DNA from: Conchocele bisecta | Taxonomy: Eukaryota; Mollusca; Bivalvia; Lucinida; Thyasiridae | Length of the DNA stretch: 64,000 nucleotides | Direction of reading: 5' to 3' | NCBI GenBank assembly: GCA_029237695.1 | Contig: CM055265.1 | Coordinates: 219,469,679-219,533,678, forward strand | In this document: one piece after another, positions 9,081-18,170 of the stretch | How the letters are laid out: each line of letters opens with the position of its first letter | How positions within the stretch are numbered: the first letter of the stretch is position 1 | Translations under genes and position numbers: made by a program | The notes under the pieces: model-generated | Told to the model about the DNA's origin: nothing | What the model saw: the letters and a program-made list of their open reading frames with translations, nothing else | Databases searched by the model: none

Positions 9081-9896
9081 ATGAGTATATATGGACTAGG
9101 TAGTTCTTCCAATTCAAATAATCCGAGTAACAACCCAATCGAGGTTGGAGCTCCCGACGGATCAAACCACACAGGCGATTGTTTAACTACCGGAAAAACA
9201 AAGGCCTTGATCAATACGACTATACCGGAGGCCACACACGCAATTCACAGGAGTATAGCACAGCTTAGAGTAGACGTCCTGACGGCGACTGCACAAGTTC
9301 GCGAAGAGGCACATACAGGACTTAAGGATCTCGGCGAAAAAATAATCCAAGTTGGGGAAGAGGATCATGCAGCACTTACTGAACTAGGCCGGAAAATAAC
9401 CGAATTTTCCGATAAACTGAAACGTGTTCGTACAGCCGCGAACAAAGCACTTGAGGAGACCTCTGAAAAGGTTCGTATTGAGGCTCATACCGCTATCGCG
9501 CAGCTTGCCACATTGTTGGACACATTTGTAGAGCAGTTTAAGTTATTGCAAACACAAAAACGTGTCATCACAGTTTGGGCTGAGAAGCGGGGCCCATTGA
9601 ATGAGGGGCTCTATGAATATTCATTCGGTGCCAAAGCGAGCAATAAATATGGGGGATACGTCATGACAGCTCCAGGTACACTTATCGCCGTGGTCGCCGT
9701 GAATCTCGTACTGGATGGTGAAGAACGGGCGTATGGATTCACTAAACGCGCTGGAGATAGTTCAGCGGTTATTTTGTTCGCCGGTGTCTATCCAATTAGA
9801 CTTTCAGAAGGTAGTGTTATTAACTGTGTTACGAAAATCGCTGACCCAGCGAGTTCTTCCACTATTGTTACATTGTTAATTGAACTTGATTTGTAA
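9081..9896 (+). CDS. Fiber-like protein: coiled-coil stalk with C-terminal head (Polinton A)
   Basis: Intact ORF of 271 aa from ATG at 9081. Residues 1-30 are low-complexity Ser/Asn. Residues about 45-165 form an alpha-helical stalk with repeated units (REEAHTGLKDLGEKI, GEEDHAALTELGRKI, SEKVRIEAHTAIAQL) that would trimerise as a coiled coil. Residues about 175-271 form a beta-rich head starting ITVWAEKRGPLNEGLYEYSF and ending STIVTLLIELDL. This layout is that of a receptor-binding fiber of the virus-like Polintons. Heads of the same type end at 46829 (copy B) and 63680 (copy C). It starts 62 bp after the penton-like gene and ends 9 bp before the next gene on the same strand. Confidence 0.65.
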   Translation: MSIYGLGSSSNSNNPSNNPIEVGAPDGSNHTGDCLTTGKTKALINTTIPEATHAIHRSIAQLRVDVLTATAQVREEAHTGLKDLGEKIIQVGEEDHAALTELGRKITEFSDKLKRVRTAANKALEETSEKVRIEAHTAIAQLATLLDTFVEQFKLLQTQKRVITVWAEKRGPLNEGLYEYSFGAKASNKYGGYVMTAPGTLIAVVAVNLVLDGEERAYGFTKRAGDSSAVILFAGVYPIRLSEGSVINCVTKIADPASSSTIVTLLIELDL

Positions 9897-9905
9897 AATT
9901 TAAAT

Positions 9906-10604
9906 ATGAACGAATCACTGCTTCCGAGCACGCTTCCAATCTCGATTGGTTTTGGTGAAAGAAGTTCAGATTTTAGGTTGGAAAATATCGTAGAGATGCA
10001 GGATATTCTAAAGCGAGAGGGGGAAACTCAGAGGGTAAATGCTAAAATATATAGACGAGCGGCAAACATAGTGGAGGGGGTGAGCACCGTGCTGGCAGCA
10101 ATTTCTATAATGGGTGGGGCCGGAACCGCTACATTGTTATCTACAGTCGTGGCAATTTCTATTGCCGCGGGTTTGAGTGTTGTAACCACTGGGGCAGGAC
10201 TGCTGTTTATGGCGTTTAGAGTAGTGTGGAGAAAATTCGAAAATAAAAGTATAAAGCACGACAGAATATCGGTTCTCGCGAGGTCTAGGAAAAATAGCAT
10301 TGACGTTATCGTGTCCAAAGCGTTGGCCGATAACAATATATCAGACACTCAATTTGAGTCGGTGGTGGAGGAGATGTGTCGATATGAGGATTTAAAAAAT
10401 ACTATTATAACTAAGGCGCGCGCCACCCTTCCCAAGATTGAAAATACTGATTGGGGTAAATTTAGGTTAAAACTGGGAGATAAAGTGGGGGGAAAAGTTA
10501 CAACACCACCTCCCTCAACTCCATTGAACCCAATACCATCCAATCTCTCCAATCGGGATTGGGATGTTGATGAATTTAGGTTGGACAATTGGAGGAAATT
10601 GTGA
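9906..10604 (+). CDS. Conserved Polinton membrane protein (copy A)
   Basis: Intact ORF of 232 aa from ATG at 9906 to TGA at 10604. An N-terminal helix (VEMQDILKREGETQRVNAKI) leads to two hydrophobic segments at about residues 57-77 and 79-100 (ATLLSTVVAISIAAGLSVVT), then a basic stretch, ISVLARSRKNSIDVIVSKAL, a helix with DNNISDTQFESVVEEM, and a Pro-rich tail. The SKAL-xDNxIS block recurs in invertebrate Polintons; function unknown, perhaps membrane-active. Copies at 46826-47344 and 63683-64000. The nested transposon begins 7 bp after its stop codon. Confidence 0.6.
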   Translation: MNESLLPSTLPISIGFGERSSDFRLENIVEMQDILKREGETQRVNAKIYRRAANIVEGVSTVLAAISIMGGAGTATLLSTVVAISIAAGLSVVTTGAGLLFMAFRVVWRKFENKSIKHDRISVLARSRKNSIDVIVSKALADNNISDTQFESVVEEMCRYEDLKNTIITKARATLPKIENTDWGKFRLKLGDKVGGKVTTPPPSTPLNPIPSNLSNRDWDVDEFRLDNWRKL

Positions 10605-10610
10605 TATTTT

Positions 10611-10810
10611 TAGACCAGTAAAGTTGTAAAATACCTAGAACAAATTGCTACAGAAGGTTTTTTTGCTTTGACTGGTTCATTGGACCCCACTGAACATCAT
10701 ATCAAAAGTTATCCCAAAGTTACTCCCCCTAAGGGCCCTAATTTGCATAAATTCAAGATGGCCGCCACGTCAGAATTCAATGTACAGCAAACTTTTTTAT
10801 GAGTGGTTTT
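10611..10810 (+). repeat. Left inverted repeat of nested transposon
   Basis: Contains the blocks CTAGAACAAATTGCTACAGA, AAGTTACTCCCCCTAAGGGC and AATTCAAGATGGCCGCCA, all present in reverse complement at 17241-17452. Confidence 0.9.
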
Positions 10811-10869
10811 AGGGCCCATAAATGTATGAGCAACAGATAGGAATGTGATATCAATCTATCAAATAAGGC

Positions 10870-10930
10870 TACTTCCGTCATGATATGACGTCACTATGAC
10901 GTAGTATTACGTCATGACATGACGTAGTCC
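10870..10930 (+). promoter_or_regulatory. Cluster of TGACGT motifs
   Basis: Between 10875 and 10930 TGACGT or its complement ACGTCA occurs about six times, including the palindrome TGACGTCA (CRE-like). It lies 60 bp inside the left inverted repeat, downstream of the minus-strand gene. A regulatory role is inference only. Confidence 0.35.
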
Positions 10931-11097
10931 ATGATTTTACTGGAAATAGATATTTTGTACCATGTTATTGTAATTCCCTGTATAATTTGGTTTTGATTGC
11001 TGTTTCTTTAGCCCTAGAAGACTCTATGGGACCAAATACTTCCTACTTAGTCCAATAAATCAGCTGCACTACTTCAATTGGCTCAGCCCCTAGTTAC

Positions 11098-12570
11098 AAG
11101 TCGGTGTCATCCTCAGTCACGTCAATTATAGCTGTGCTATTAGAACAGTCATCACCACGACATTCACTACAGGCATTTGTGCATTTCAGGCCTTGCTTTC
11201 TACAGCTACATCTGTTTGTGGAGCAGTCCCATTTACACTGGCACCTTATCAACTTAAGAATATAGTCAGGGGCAGGCTGGACAGTCCATTGTTCTAGGTA
11301 GAAGTTTGCCCTGCAGATTCTGCCATCCCCAATCTACTGCCCTCAATGTACATTCCTCATCCTTCGACATCCAACATTTAGCCTGGTAAAAGGCTCGATA
11401 GATATGGTACTGTCCGGCATCCAGTGAGGGTGGAAGATTTTGTATTTCTACGCTGGTAGCGCACCTCACTACTTTGTCCTTGAACTTCCTTATCCGTAGT
11501 GAATCTAAGGACTCTGTCTTCTTGCCTCCGTATAATTCCACGAGGACCTTCTCCCCTGAGTTTTTCAGCTCCTCACGAGTGGAAAAATCCAACATTTGCT
11601 CCAGCCGCTTTGCAAATGAAGAGTTTGACAATGCCTGTTTAAGTGGTAGTCCCTTGCCAATCCCGTACAATCTCGAAGTTGTGTCACAACCCCCAATGGC
11701 ATGGATGATGGGTAACAGGTAGCAAAGCTTTTCACCCAGAGAAGTTTGCAAAGCATTGATCTGCCACTCTCTAATTTTAGTGTTTTTATCTGGTTTCACT
11801 GCTTTGTCCGATCGAAATATCAAATCATCCATGTCCTCTTCAGCATGGTGACAAAGTAACACCAGAAGATCGGTGTCTTCTCCGATAACATGTGTAGCAC
11901 CATTTTTTGCGCACTTCACCCCAGTTAATGCAATCAAAAGATCGGCATCATCTTTGGAGTGCAATGTTTTGATACCCTGTGTTTGAAGTTTTTCAGAGAG
12001 GAAATTGATGAATTTCTGCTTATTTTCGTCGTTTGCCAAAAAGTGTTATTTTTTCGACTTTAGCGCCATGCTGCCAGTAAAGAACACCTTTGGTCCAACT
12101 GCACCCTTTGATCGCCTGAGATGAGTCACATATTTTGTGGAGATGTCCGATTCATATCCATCGAAAACGACAATTGGATTTGAAAACTTTTTCACATACT
12201 TGACGTACGTAGATGCTATGGAGTCAAATGTTTCACCCCTTTTCCAGGGAAATCTCTGTAAAAGAGAACCTCCATCGAGGACATTGTACACTGGTTTGCT
12301 GTCACTTGATTGCTGGCCTTCATTTGATGGAGTGGACGGTAGCGCATCAGCCAGTTGTGGCTTGTTTGCAGGGCGGAGAAGACCGTGTTTATCAAACAAT
12401 GCTGTTGGTTGCGCAGAAAGTTCATATTTCAATAGATCGTCCACGCTATAGTCAATGTTATTAGCTAGAATTAGCAGCCTCTGAAAGAGAAGCTGAGGGT
12501 CAACTTTTAGTTTTTCGCCATCCACAACCAGCTGTTTCAGTCCCATTCTTTCTATTTGTCCAAGATAGCT
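11098..12570 (-). pseudogene. FEN1/PIN-like nuclease domain and Cys-rich tail (nested transposon, C-terminal part)
   Basis: Predicted metal-dependent nuclease fold. Minus-strand readings 12546-12046 and 12039-11266 are one frame separated by a single TAA at 12046-12048. Motifs in order: PIVVFDGYESD (first acidic strand), KDDADLLIALT (paired acids), THVIGEDTDLLVLL (acid pair like FEN1/EXO1), then IHAIGGCDTTSRLYGIGKG, which resembles the GCD/GIG helix-turn region of FEN1-type nucleases. After a one-base frameshift near 11270 comes a Cys-rich tail, IRCQCKWDCSTNRCSCRK and further Cys pairs, ending at TAA 11098-11100. Function beyond the fold is unknown. Confidence 0.6.
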
Positions 12571-12672
12571 TCTCCGACTTTCCTTGCTTCATGTGGATTA
12601 CACGAGGCACTTGCAGTCACGCCAGTGGCTACGCTGTGTAATGCTCCTTCTTCTGACATGAATGGGTTGTAG

Positions 12673-14949
12673 TCATTGAGGTACTGGAAGATAAAGTGTC
12701 TTTATGATCGCGTTCCTTCCGCGCAACAAAAGGTCCTTATGCTGATCACTAGTACTGTATGTTGCACCTGTAAGTTCCTGCATTGATTCATTGATGTCAG
12801 CACAGGCGGGCATTGCAAGAAGCCAGCGTGTCCGCTGCTTCTCTTCCATACCCCGGCCTCTTGTCAAGCCCCCTGTGGATTTGATTGTCCGCATAAGAGC
12901 CTGTTCGATGACCAGATCACTTGGCAACCCAGCCCAGAAGCGATCACTGCGCCGAATGACAAAAAGACCAGAACTGAACTTGTTGTAGACATCAGGGCTT
13001 GTTTCTTTCAATTCCAGCATATCCTGAAGATGGATCTGCACTGATTTCAGGTAGAAGTTGTGTCCAGATGCGGCAAGATAGGGATGCATGTCCTGGAGAC
13101 ACCTCAGGTACAATTGAAAGTCACCCGTCCTTTGAGATCTCAGAAACGTCTTTAACAAATCAACCATATCCATGTACTGGATCCAGAGTCTTCCTGTTGG
13201 GACCTCAGACAAACATTCTTTCTCTGCTTCCATTTTCTCCTTTATCCGGTCAAATACATCCTGCTGGCAAACCACTTCGTCAGTCATCTCCTCTGCCAGG
13301 AAAGCATCACAGCATTTCAGGGCCTCCCGAAGGTCATCTGAGGTATCTGGGACGTCTTCCTCTCCTGAAAAAACTGGTACATCATAGCATCGTGTAAAGA
13401 GGATCGCATTTAAAGCAGCGTCTACCAGGAAGTGTCCTCTAACAGCCCTTGCATATGCCTTTCCAGCTAACATGTGCTCCACAGCATTGCCAGCATAAAC
13501 TAGCTCCAGCGTTTCCTTCAGGCCCGATCCTTCCATTATGTGACCGATACTGCCAAGGTAACTCATTGTGGTGTGAAAACCCCCAAGTATCAGTATGATT
13601 GGCTTGAGAATGCTGGCTGCATCTTCATTCAGAATGATTGTTCTAGATTTCCACCAGAGAGGCTGGTCAAATGTGACCACTGGAACTGTGCCTTGACGCT
13701 TGCTTTCAGTAGCAACGAAGTGGAGTGTAGAATAAATGCAGGTCATATCAGTTGGGTCAAGATCCAACATAGGAAGGAAGTGAACACTAGCCTTCCCTGG
13801 ATGGTCCCCCTTGCGCAACGCCTGCATCATTCCACTCCAGGCTGGGGACCGTGGTCGAAGGGACCATGATACTTGCCACAAAGTGTCCAGTTTTCCATGA
13901 TGTTCATCGGCCACTTCGACCAGGGGCAATTTCCTGAATACCAATGGAAGGCTCTTCCCTTTAAGGTATCTATAGTGGTGAATTGCAATTTTGGCATCAT
14001 CCAGTCCGCCTGTTGTTGAGATCTGGGTTAGTCGCGGAATAGCACCTTGTCTTTTTCGCATACCAGGGGTCATTGTCATTATGATGCCCATTGCATGGAC
14101 TGTACCGCGTCCATCTAAAGTCCTCAGATTGTGGTCAACATTGTCTGCTATGTACTGTCCAAAGTGTCCAGCTACCGGAATATCTGTGCCCTTAAAACAA
14201 ACCGCACTTGATGCAAAGTTCAGAACCTCTGAATAGGACACGCATAGCCCATGAGTATTCAAACTATCAATTAAGAACCGCGATCCGTACTGGTGATGCA
14301 TTTGAACCCCAAGGCCGAAGGGAATAGGAGCCAGAACAACTCTTGGTCTGGTCATCTGAACAATGCATTGTCCAAGGGTAGCAACTTTGAGATCCTTAGA
14401 CTTTCCTGTTAGTACACAGTCCAGAAATGTGCGTAACAGGCATGGGACATAATTCAGGTTTTCTTCAAGTGAGCTTAATTTGTTAATATCGGGATAAGAC
14501 TCCTTTGAAGTTTGAATGCACTTGATTTCATTGCGAACGAGGTCTGCTGCAGCATTTATGATTTGCTGTTTTATTTGATTTTCATCCGTTAATTTGGGGG
14601 TATCATGAAATGTCTGCAGTATTTTGGCAGCTTTTGTTCGGTATGTGACCACATCTGGGCGTCCATTTATATTGGTTATTACAACAGAATCACCTAAGTG
14701 CTGCTCAAGTTTCTGACGCATATATTTTGTACTATATGGGTCTGGGGTAATCTGGGACATTTTTTTCACAAGGTCTGTAACGGTAGTTTGCTCATCATCA
14801 TCTTGTCTAAGGTCATCAACCACTTTGAAGAAGGCCTTTTTCCCGTGAGACATCGGACCTCCGGCCTGGTTTCGATACACTGCGTTCCGTTCCATCACTT
14901 TGTTGGTACCGCAGAGGAATAGATAGGTTTTTATAGCGAAAATTAACAC
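12673..14949 (-). CDS. Large central region of the nested-transposon protein
   Basis: The longest ORF in the window, 758 codons on the minus strand. The first 35 or so codons (14949 to about 14840) are out of frame with the homologous reading and probably not real; the genuine sequence begins at KAFFKVVDDLRQDDDEQTTV. No catalytic motif I can name; the region is rich in His/Trp and hydrophobic blocks and ends TLYLPVPQ at 12673. It continues, after a one-base shift near 12678 and another near 12560, into the nuclease domain. It belongs to a multicopy uncharacterised protein family of aquatic invertebrates (recognised, not searched). Confidence 0.6.
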   Translation of the reverse strand: MLIFAIKTYLFLCGTNKVMERNAVYRNQAGGPMSHGKKAFFKVVDDLRQDDDEQTTVTDLVKKMSQITPDPYSTKYMRQKLEQHLGDSVVITNINGRPDVVTYRTKAAKILQTFHDTPKLTDENQIKQQIINAAADLVRNEIKCIQTSKESYPDINKLSSLEENLNYVPCLLRTFLDCVLTGKSKDLKVATLGQCIVQMTRPRVVLAPIPFGLGVQMHHQYGSRFLIDSLNTHGLCVSYSEVLNFASSAVCFKGTDIPVAGHFGQYIADNVDHNLRTLDGRGTVHAMGIIMTMTPGMRKRQGAIPRLTQISTTGGLDDAKIAIHHYRYLKGKSLPLVFRKLPLVEVADEHHGKLDTLWQVSWSLRPRSPAWSGMMQALRKGDHPGKASVHFLPMLDLDPTDMTCIYSTLHFVATESKRQGTVPVVTFDQPLWWKSRTIILNEDAASILKPIILILGGFHTTMSYLGSIGHIMEGSGLKETLELVYAGNAVEHMLAGKAYARAVRGHFLVDAALNAILFTRCYDVPVFSGEEDVPDTSDDLREALKCCDAFLAEEMTDEVVCQQDVFDRIKEKMEAEKECLSEVPTGRLWIQYMDMVDLLKTFLRSQRTGDFQLYLRCLQDMHPYLAASGHNFYLKSVQIHLQDMLELKETSPDVYNKFSSGLFVIRRSDRFWAGLPSDLVIEQALMRTIKSTGGLTRGRGMEEKQRTRWLLAMPACADINESMQELTGATYSTSDQHKDLLLRGRNAIIKTLYLPVPQ

Positions 14950-15475
14950 TGCAGACCTGATGATAGAGAGCGTCCGCAGCCGGTAGATCTATTGCATTAA
15001 TTATTCTATGCCTTACATCTTCAGCCCAGCTATCATCATCACCCCGCTCATCACATGCCTGAATGATAGATTTCTGAAAGTCATATGTCCTTACTAGAAA
15101 AAAGTCTCGGTTTTTTCTTTCTGTTGTAAGAATCTTTGTACCACAAAGGAAGCAGTGGTCCATAAATGAAAATTCTGGAATTCGACAGCGAAGGCGAGGT
15201 GGCTCTGCAGGCATGATCTCATCTGATGCCTTTCTCTTAGCGGTGGCTATTTTGCGTCTATCGATGTGAATCAGCCTGCATAACGTGTGAAGTTCTTGCC
15301 CTTCAGAAACTTGGAGAGAGGGAGTCCCACGGGCATCACTAGCTTCATTGAAAGTCCTCACAGCTCGAGCCTGTTGGATCTTGACTGTTGGCTGTCCATT
15401 CCTAAGGCTTTCACGACAGAGGATACAGGTCTCATCTGAAGCACCACTGGCCAACTCCTGCTGTAGGTGGTCCAT
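14842..15475 (-). CDS. N-terminal Cys-rich region of the nested-transposon protein
   Basis: ORF from ATG at 15475 (MDHLQQELASGASDETCILC). Contains paired cysteines (CILCRESL; HCFLCGTKI), an LCRLIHIDRRKIATAKRK basic block and a conserved HQVCSVNFR near the end, so a zinc-binding N-terminus is likely. The frame ends in SREKGLLQSG, while shifting one base at a run of five A (plus strand about 14835-14842) continues into KAFFKVVDDL of the central region: a single-base insertion rather than a separate gene. Confidence 0.6.
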
Positions 15476-15479
15476 CTGA

Positions 15480-15945
15480 AGTCAAATGTAATGTTTTAGT
15501 AACATATTCGGGCCGTTCTGGGATAAAACACCCAATCACCTGTCGCCAGTATAAAAACAAAATACTTCTACCCATATACGCCATCTAGTGACTAATGACT
15601 ATACTAAATAAATAGTCACGTGCGATCAGTAATTATGCCGATTTTTCCCATTTTAGCAGTAAATAGTGGATTGTATGCTTATTCAAACTCAACACCATAA
15701 CGCATATTTTCTCAAGATCTATTTGGAATTACGAATGATAAATGACTTTGGCAGATGTAGCCTGTTGTCAGCACAGGCGAGGTGTCAATTACACATGCAC
15801 TACACAAATACATGTGTAGCTATGCCTTCATCAAGTGTAAACGTAAAATGCGGTAACTGTACACATGATTGCCCCAGATTCTTCCCTACCCCCGCCCCCT
15901 GATAATGCCATCGTTGGATTCTATGTGCATTTAACCTACCTTATA
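15480..15945. other. Upstream region of the nested-transposon gene
   Basis: No gene seen; the promoter of the minus-strand gene should lie here, but no clear TATA or initiator can be picked out. Confidence 0.3.
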
Positions 15946-16346
15946 CCAGGTAGTGTTCATGCACGGAAAAGGGTATCGCACGGATAATGGTCACTGCACT
16001 GGGAAAATAGCCCCAAAATGGCCAAGTCAACATCAAAGAAAAATTTTGCGAGGGGAGGTCTTACAACAGAGCAAAATTGTTTTCTCTCTGCAACAAAAAA
16101 TGTACCCAACCCAAACCAGGTAGTGTTCATGCACGGAAAATGGTATCGCACGGATAATGGTCACTGCACTGGAAAAATAGCCCCAAAATGGCCAAGTCAA
16201 CATCAAAGAAAAATTTTGCGAGGGGAGGTCTTACAACAGAGCAAAATTGTTTTCTATCTGCAACAATAAATGTACCCAACCCAAACCAGGTAGTGTTCAT
16301 GCACGGAAAATGGTATCTCACGGATAATGGTCACTGCCACTGGGCA
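15946..16346 (+). repeat. Tandem repeat, period 170 bp, 2.4 copies
   Basis: CCAGGTAGTGTTCATGCACG begins at 15946, 16116 and 16286. The three copies differ at only a few positions. Located upstream of the minus-strand gene within the nested transposon; short plus-strand ORFs here are by-products of the repeat. Confidence 0.95.
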
Positions 16347-17240
16347 AATAGGGGCTGTGTTGATTTAAATGGCCACTCGGCAGTGTCGCTTTTTGGGTAA
16401 GAAGAAGCAACCAGACAACATCAATATTTGATTAAGTATTTAACTTACTATGTCTTGCACGTTGACTTGTAGACATCCTTCATTGGTTGCAGTCTTCAAA
16501 CTTTGCCACACAAAAACTTGTTGTTGTTGTTGTTCCCGGATTCCCGGTGCTTACTTTTCGGCAGCTCTCAAAAAATTGGCAAATTTGACAAAGGGGTGGG
16601 CTGATTTAGCATGTATATATTTTGGATGTTGTAAACGTACACCGCCGGTCCAGAAATACCGAAGAATATCGTAGTATATAAAGGTAAAAATCACGATATA
16701 AAATAGCGAATAAACCCTAAGGGGGTAATTGAGCAATGACTGGGAAAGTCAGGGGTGGGTCCGGATCCGGTGGACATACCCCCTAGATCCGCGTCTGGTA
16801 TTCTGCAAATGTTGTAGCTCAGTAGTGCGTTTACATGGCAACTCATAGACTACATGTCGAATGGTATATAAATATGGTTTTAAAGCAGTGATGAACCAAA
16901 CGGGTTGTACTAAATATACCATTTTAGAAGCCAAGTTGTGACATTAAACTATTGGTTTGGATAATACGGCATTGACCCTGACCCCAGACACGTGACATTG
17001 ACCCATTTTTCTTCTTCAACACCTCAATTCATTGACACAACATCCATTAATGCCTAAACCTGGGACAACGACCAAGCTATGTAATGCATTGGTGACCCAG
17101 ATAACGATATTTGGCAATTTTTGTCGATATTTGACCTTGACATTGACTGCCAGAGCCTGACATTGAGCCCAAATCATTTTTTAAACCACCACCAACATAC
17201 TCGGCTTCCTGAAAAAACATAGAAACAACACCAAGTTTGT
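16347..17240. other. Non-coding right arm of nested transposon
   Basis: Contains a short GTT run (about 16520-16532) and loosely repeated ATTGACC/ACATTGAC words between 16970 and 17165. No gene recognised. Confidence 0.4.
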
Positions 17241-17452
17241 GAAAATCGCACCATAAAAAAGTTTGTTGTACATTGAATTCTGACATGGCGGCCATCTTGA
17301 ATTTATGCAAATTAAGGCCCTTAGGGGGGGTAACTTTGGGGTAACTTTTAATATGATGTAGAGGGGGCTCTAGGGAACTGTTTAAAACAAAAAAACCTTC
17401 TGTAGCAATTTGTTCTAGGTTCGGCCATATTCAGCATAGTTTTACTGGTCTA
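17241..17452 (-). repeat. Right inverted repeat of nested transposon
   Basis: Reverse complement of 10611-10810 with about 12 extra bases near the outer end and scattered substitutions. Confidence 0.9.
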
Positions 17453-17490
17453 TTTATAATTTTAAGAAAATTATAAAATTAATTATAAAA

Positions 17491-17654
17491 TTTACACTTT
17501 TTTCAAAAAATCCCAATCTCCAATATAATTGGGACTACAATACCACTTTCTCATTCAATACCACCACCAACTTTTTGTTGGTGGTGGGAGCTGCAATACC
17601 GCTCAATAACGGCACAATGGTTGCTGATATCATTTTCACTCCCTCTATACTACT
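17491..17654 (-). repeat. Right terminal inverted repeat of Polinton A
   Basis: Reverse complement of 837-1000; ends in GACTCCCTCT-like sequence followed by ATACTACT. It is separated from the nested transposon by only about 40 bases of AT-rich DNA. Confidence 0.9.
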
Positions 17655-18170
17655 ATTGTTGAAGCTGGGGTCCCATCTAGTAGGTACTCATTTTTCTTTA
17701 TGGAAATTAAATACGTGTATAATTGCAACTAGTCCACCACTTTTAAAAATTACGAGTGCCAGCTACACAGATATAATTATTTAGTAATATTTAATGTACT
17801 CATAGAGACTCGCGGTGGTATCAAGCTAGTTCCATATGCAAATGATGCAGTATTTTTAAATTATTCATATCAACTAAATGCTGAATAAATATTTTTATCG
17901 ACATATCATAAAGTATGATATTGCGCATCAAAAATAAATAAATGGAATAAATAGTTGCTTCCGTTATCATTTTAAGGAAACAGGGTTATTGCCCCTGATA
18001 TCAAACTGGCATTTCGCGTTTGATATAAAAAGTATAATAATTGTCAATTAGTACGTCTGGTAATGGTAAATCAATGTTCATTTTGCCAGAAAAATGTCAG
18101 ATTGAAATAATAATTGTCTCCCTATATTATAACCTGGCATGTAGCACTCTAGGTTTAAGGTTAGAGAAAT
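17655..18170. other. Host or unassigned spacer
   Basis: AT-rich, between Polinton A and the LTR element. Nothing recognised. Confidence 0.5.

Larger units (their letters stand above)
10611..17452 (-). mobile_element. Large DNA transposon encoding a FEN1/PIN-like nuclease, nested in Polinton A
   Basis: The 6,842-bp unit starts TAGACCAGTAAA and ends TTTACTGGTCTA; inverted repeats of about 200 bp (10611-10810 and 17241-17452) match with small indels. All coding is on the minus strand (15475 to 11098) and looks like one protein of about 1,350 residues broken at several places. No DDE transposase, reverse transcriptase, helicase or tyrosine recombinase is recognisable. Target duplication: at most TTT, too simple to trust. 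The genes are known to me as multicopy uncharacterised invertebrate proteins; their linkage to long inverted repeats here suggests they are the cargo or the engine of a mobile element. Confidence 0.7.
837..17654 (+). mobile_element. Polinton A (Maverick/adintovirus-like), with a second transposon nested inside
   Basis: The element is bounded by matching inverted repeats of 164 bp at 837-1000 and 17491-17654, both starting AGTAGTA. Between them lie hallmark Polinton genes: protein-primed DNA polymerase B, integrase scrap, FtsK/HerA-type packaging ATPase, capsid-protein tail, penton-like and fiber-like genes. Total length is 16.8 kb; without the nested 6.8-kb element it is about 10 kb, shorter than the usual 15-20 kb, in line with the internal deletions seen in polymerase/integrase and capsid genes. 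No clear 6-bp target duplication is visible (831-836 versus 17655-17660 do not match). Confidence 0.85.

Noticed and set aside
12791..14922. Several plus-strand ORFs of 60-130 codons opposite the nested-transposon gene
   Set aside because: They are antisense to a long conserved minus-strand reading and show no recognisable motif.
16018..16400. Repeated ORFs MAKSTSKKNF... and their complements
   Set aside because: Direct product of the 170-bp tandem repeat; open frames on both strands with no independent support.
830..17661. Six-base target duplication for Polinton A (TTATCG versus TTGTTG)
   Set aside because: Only four of six bases agree and the frame depends on choosing T as the first base; not convincing.
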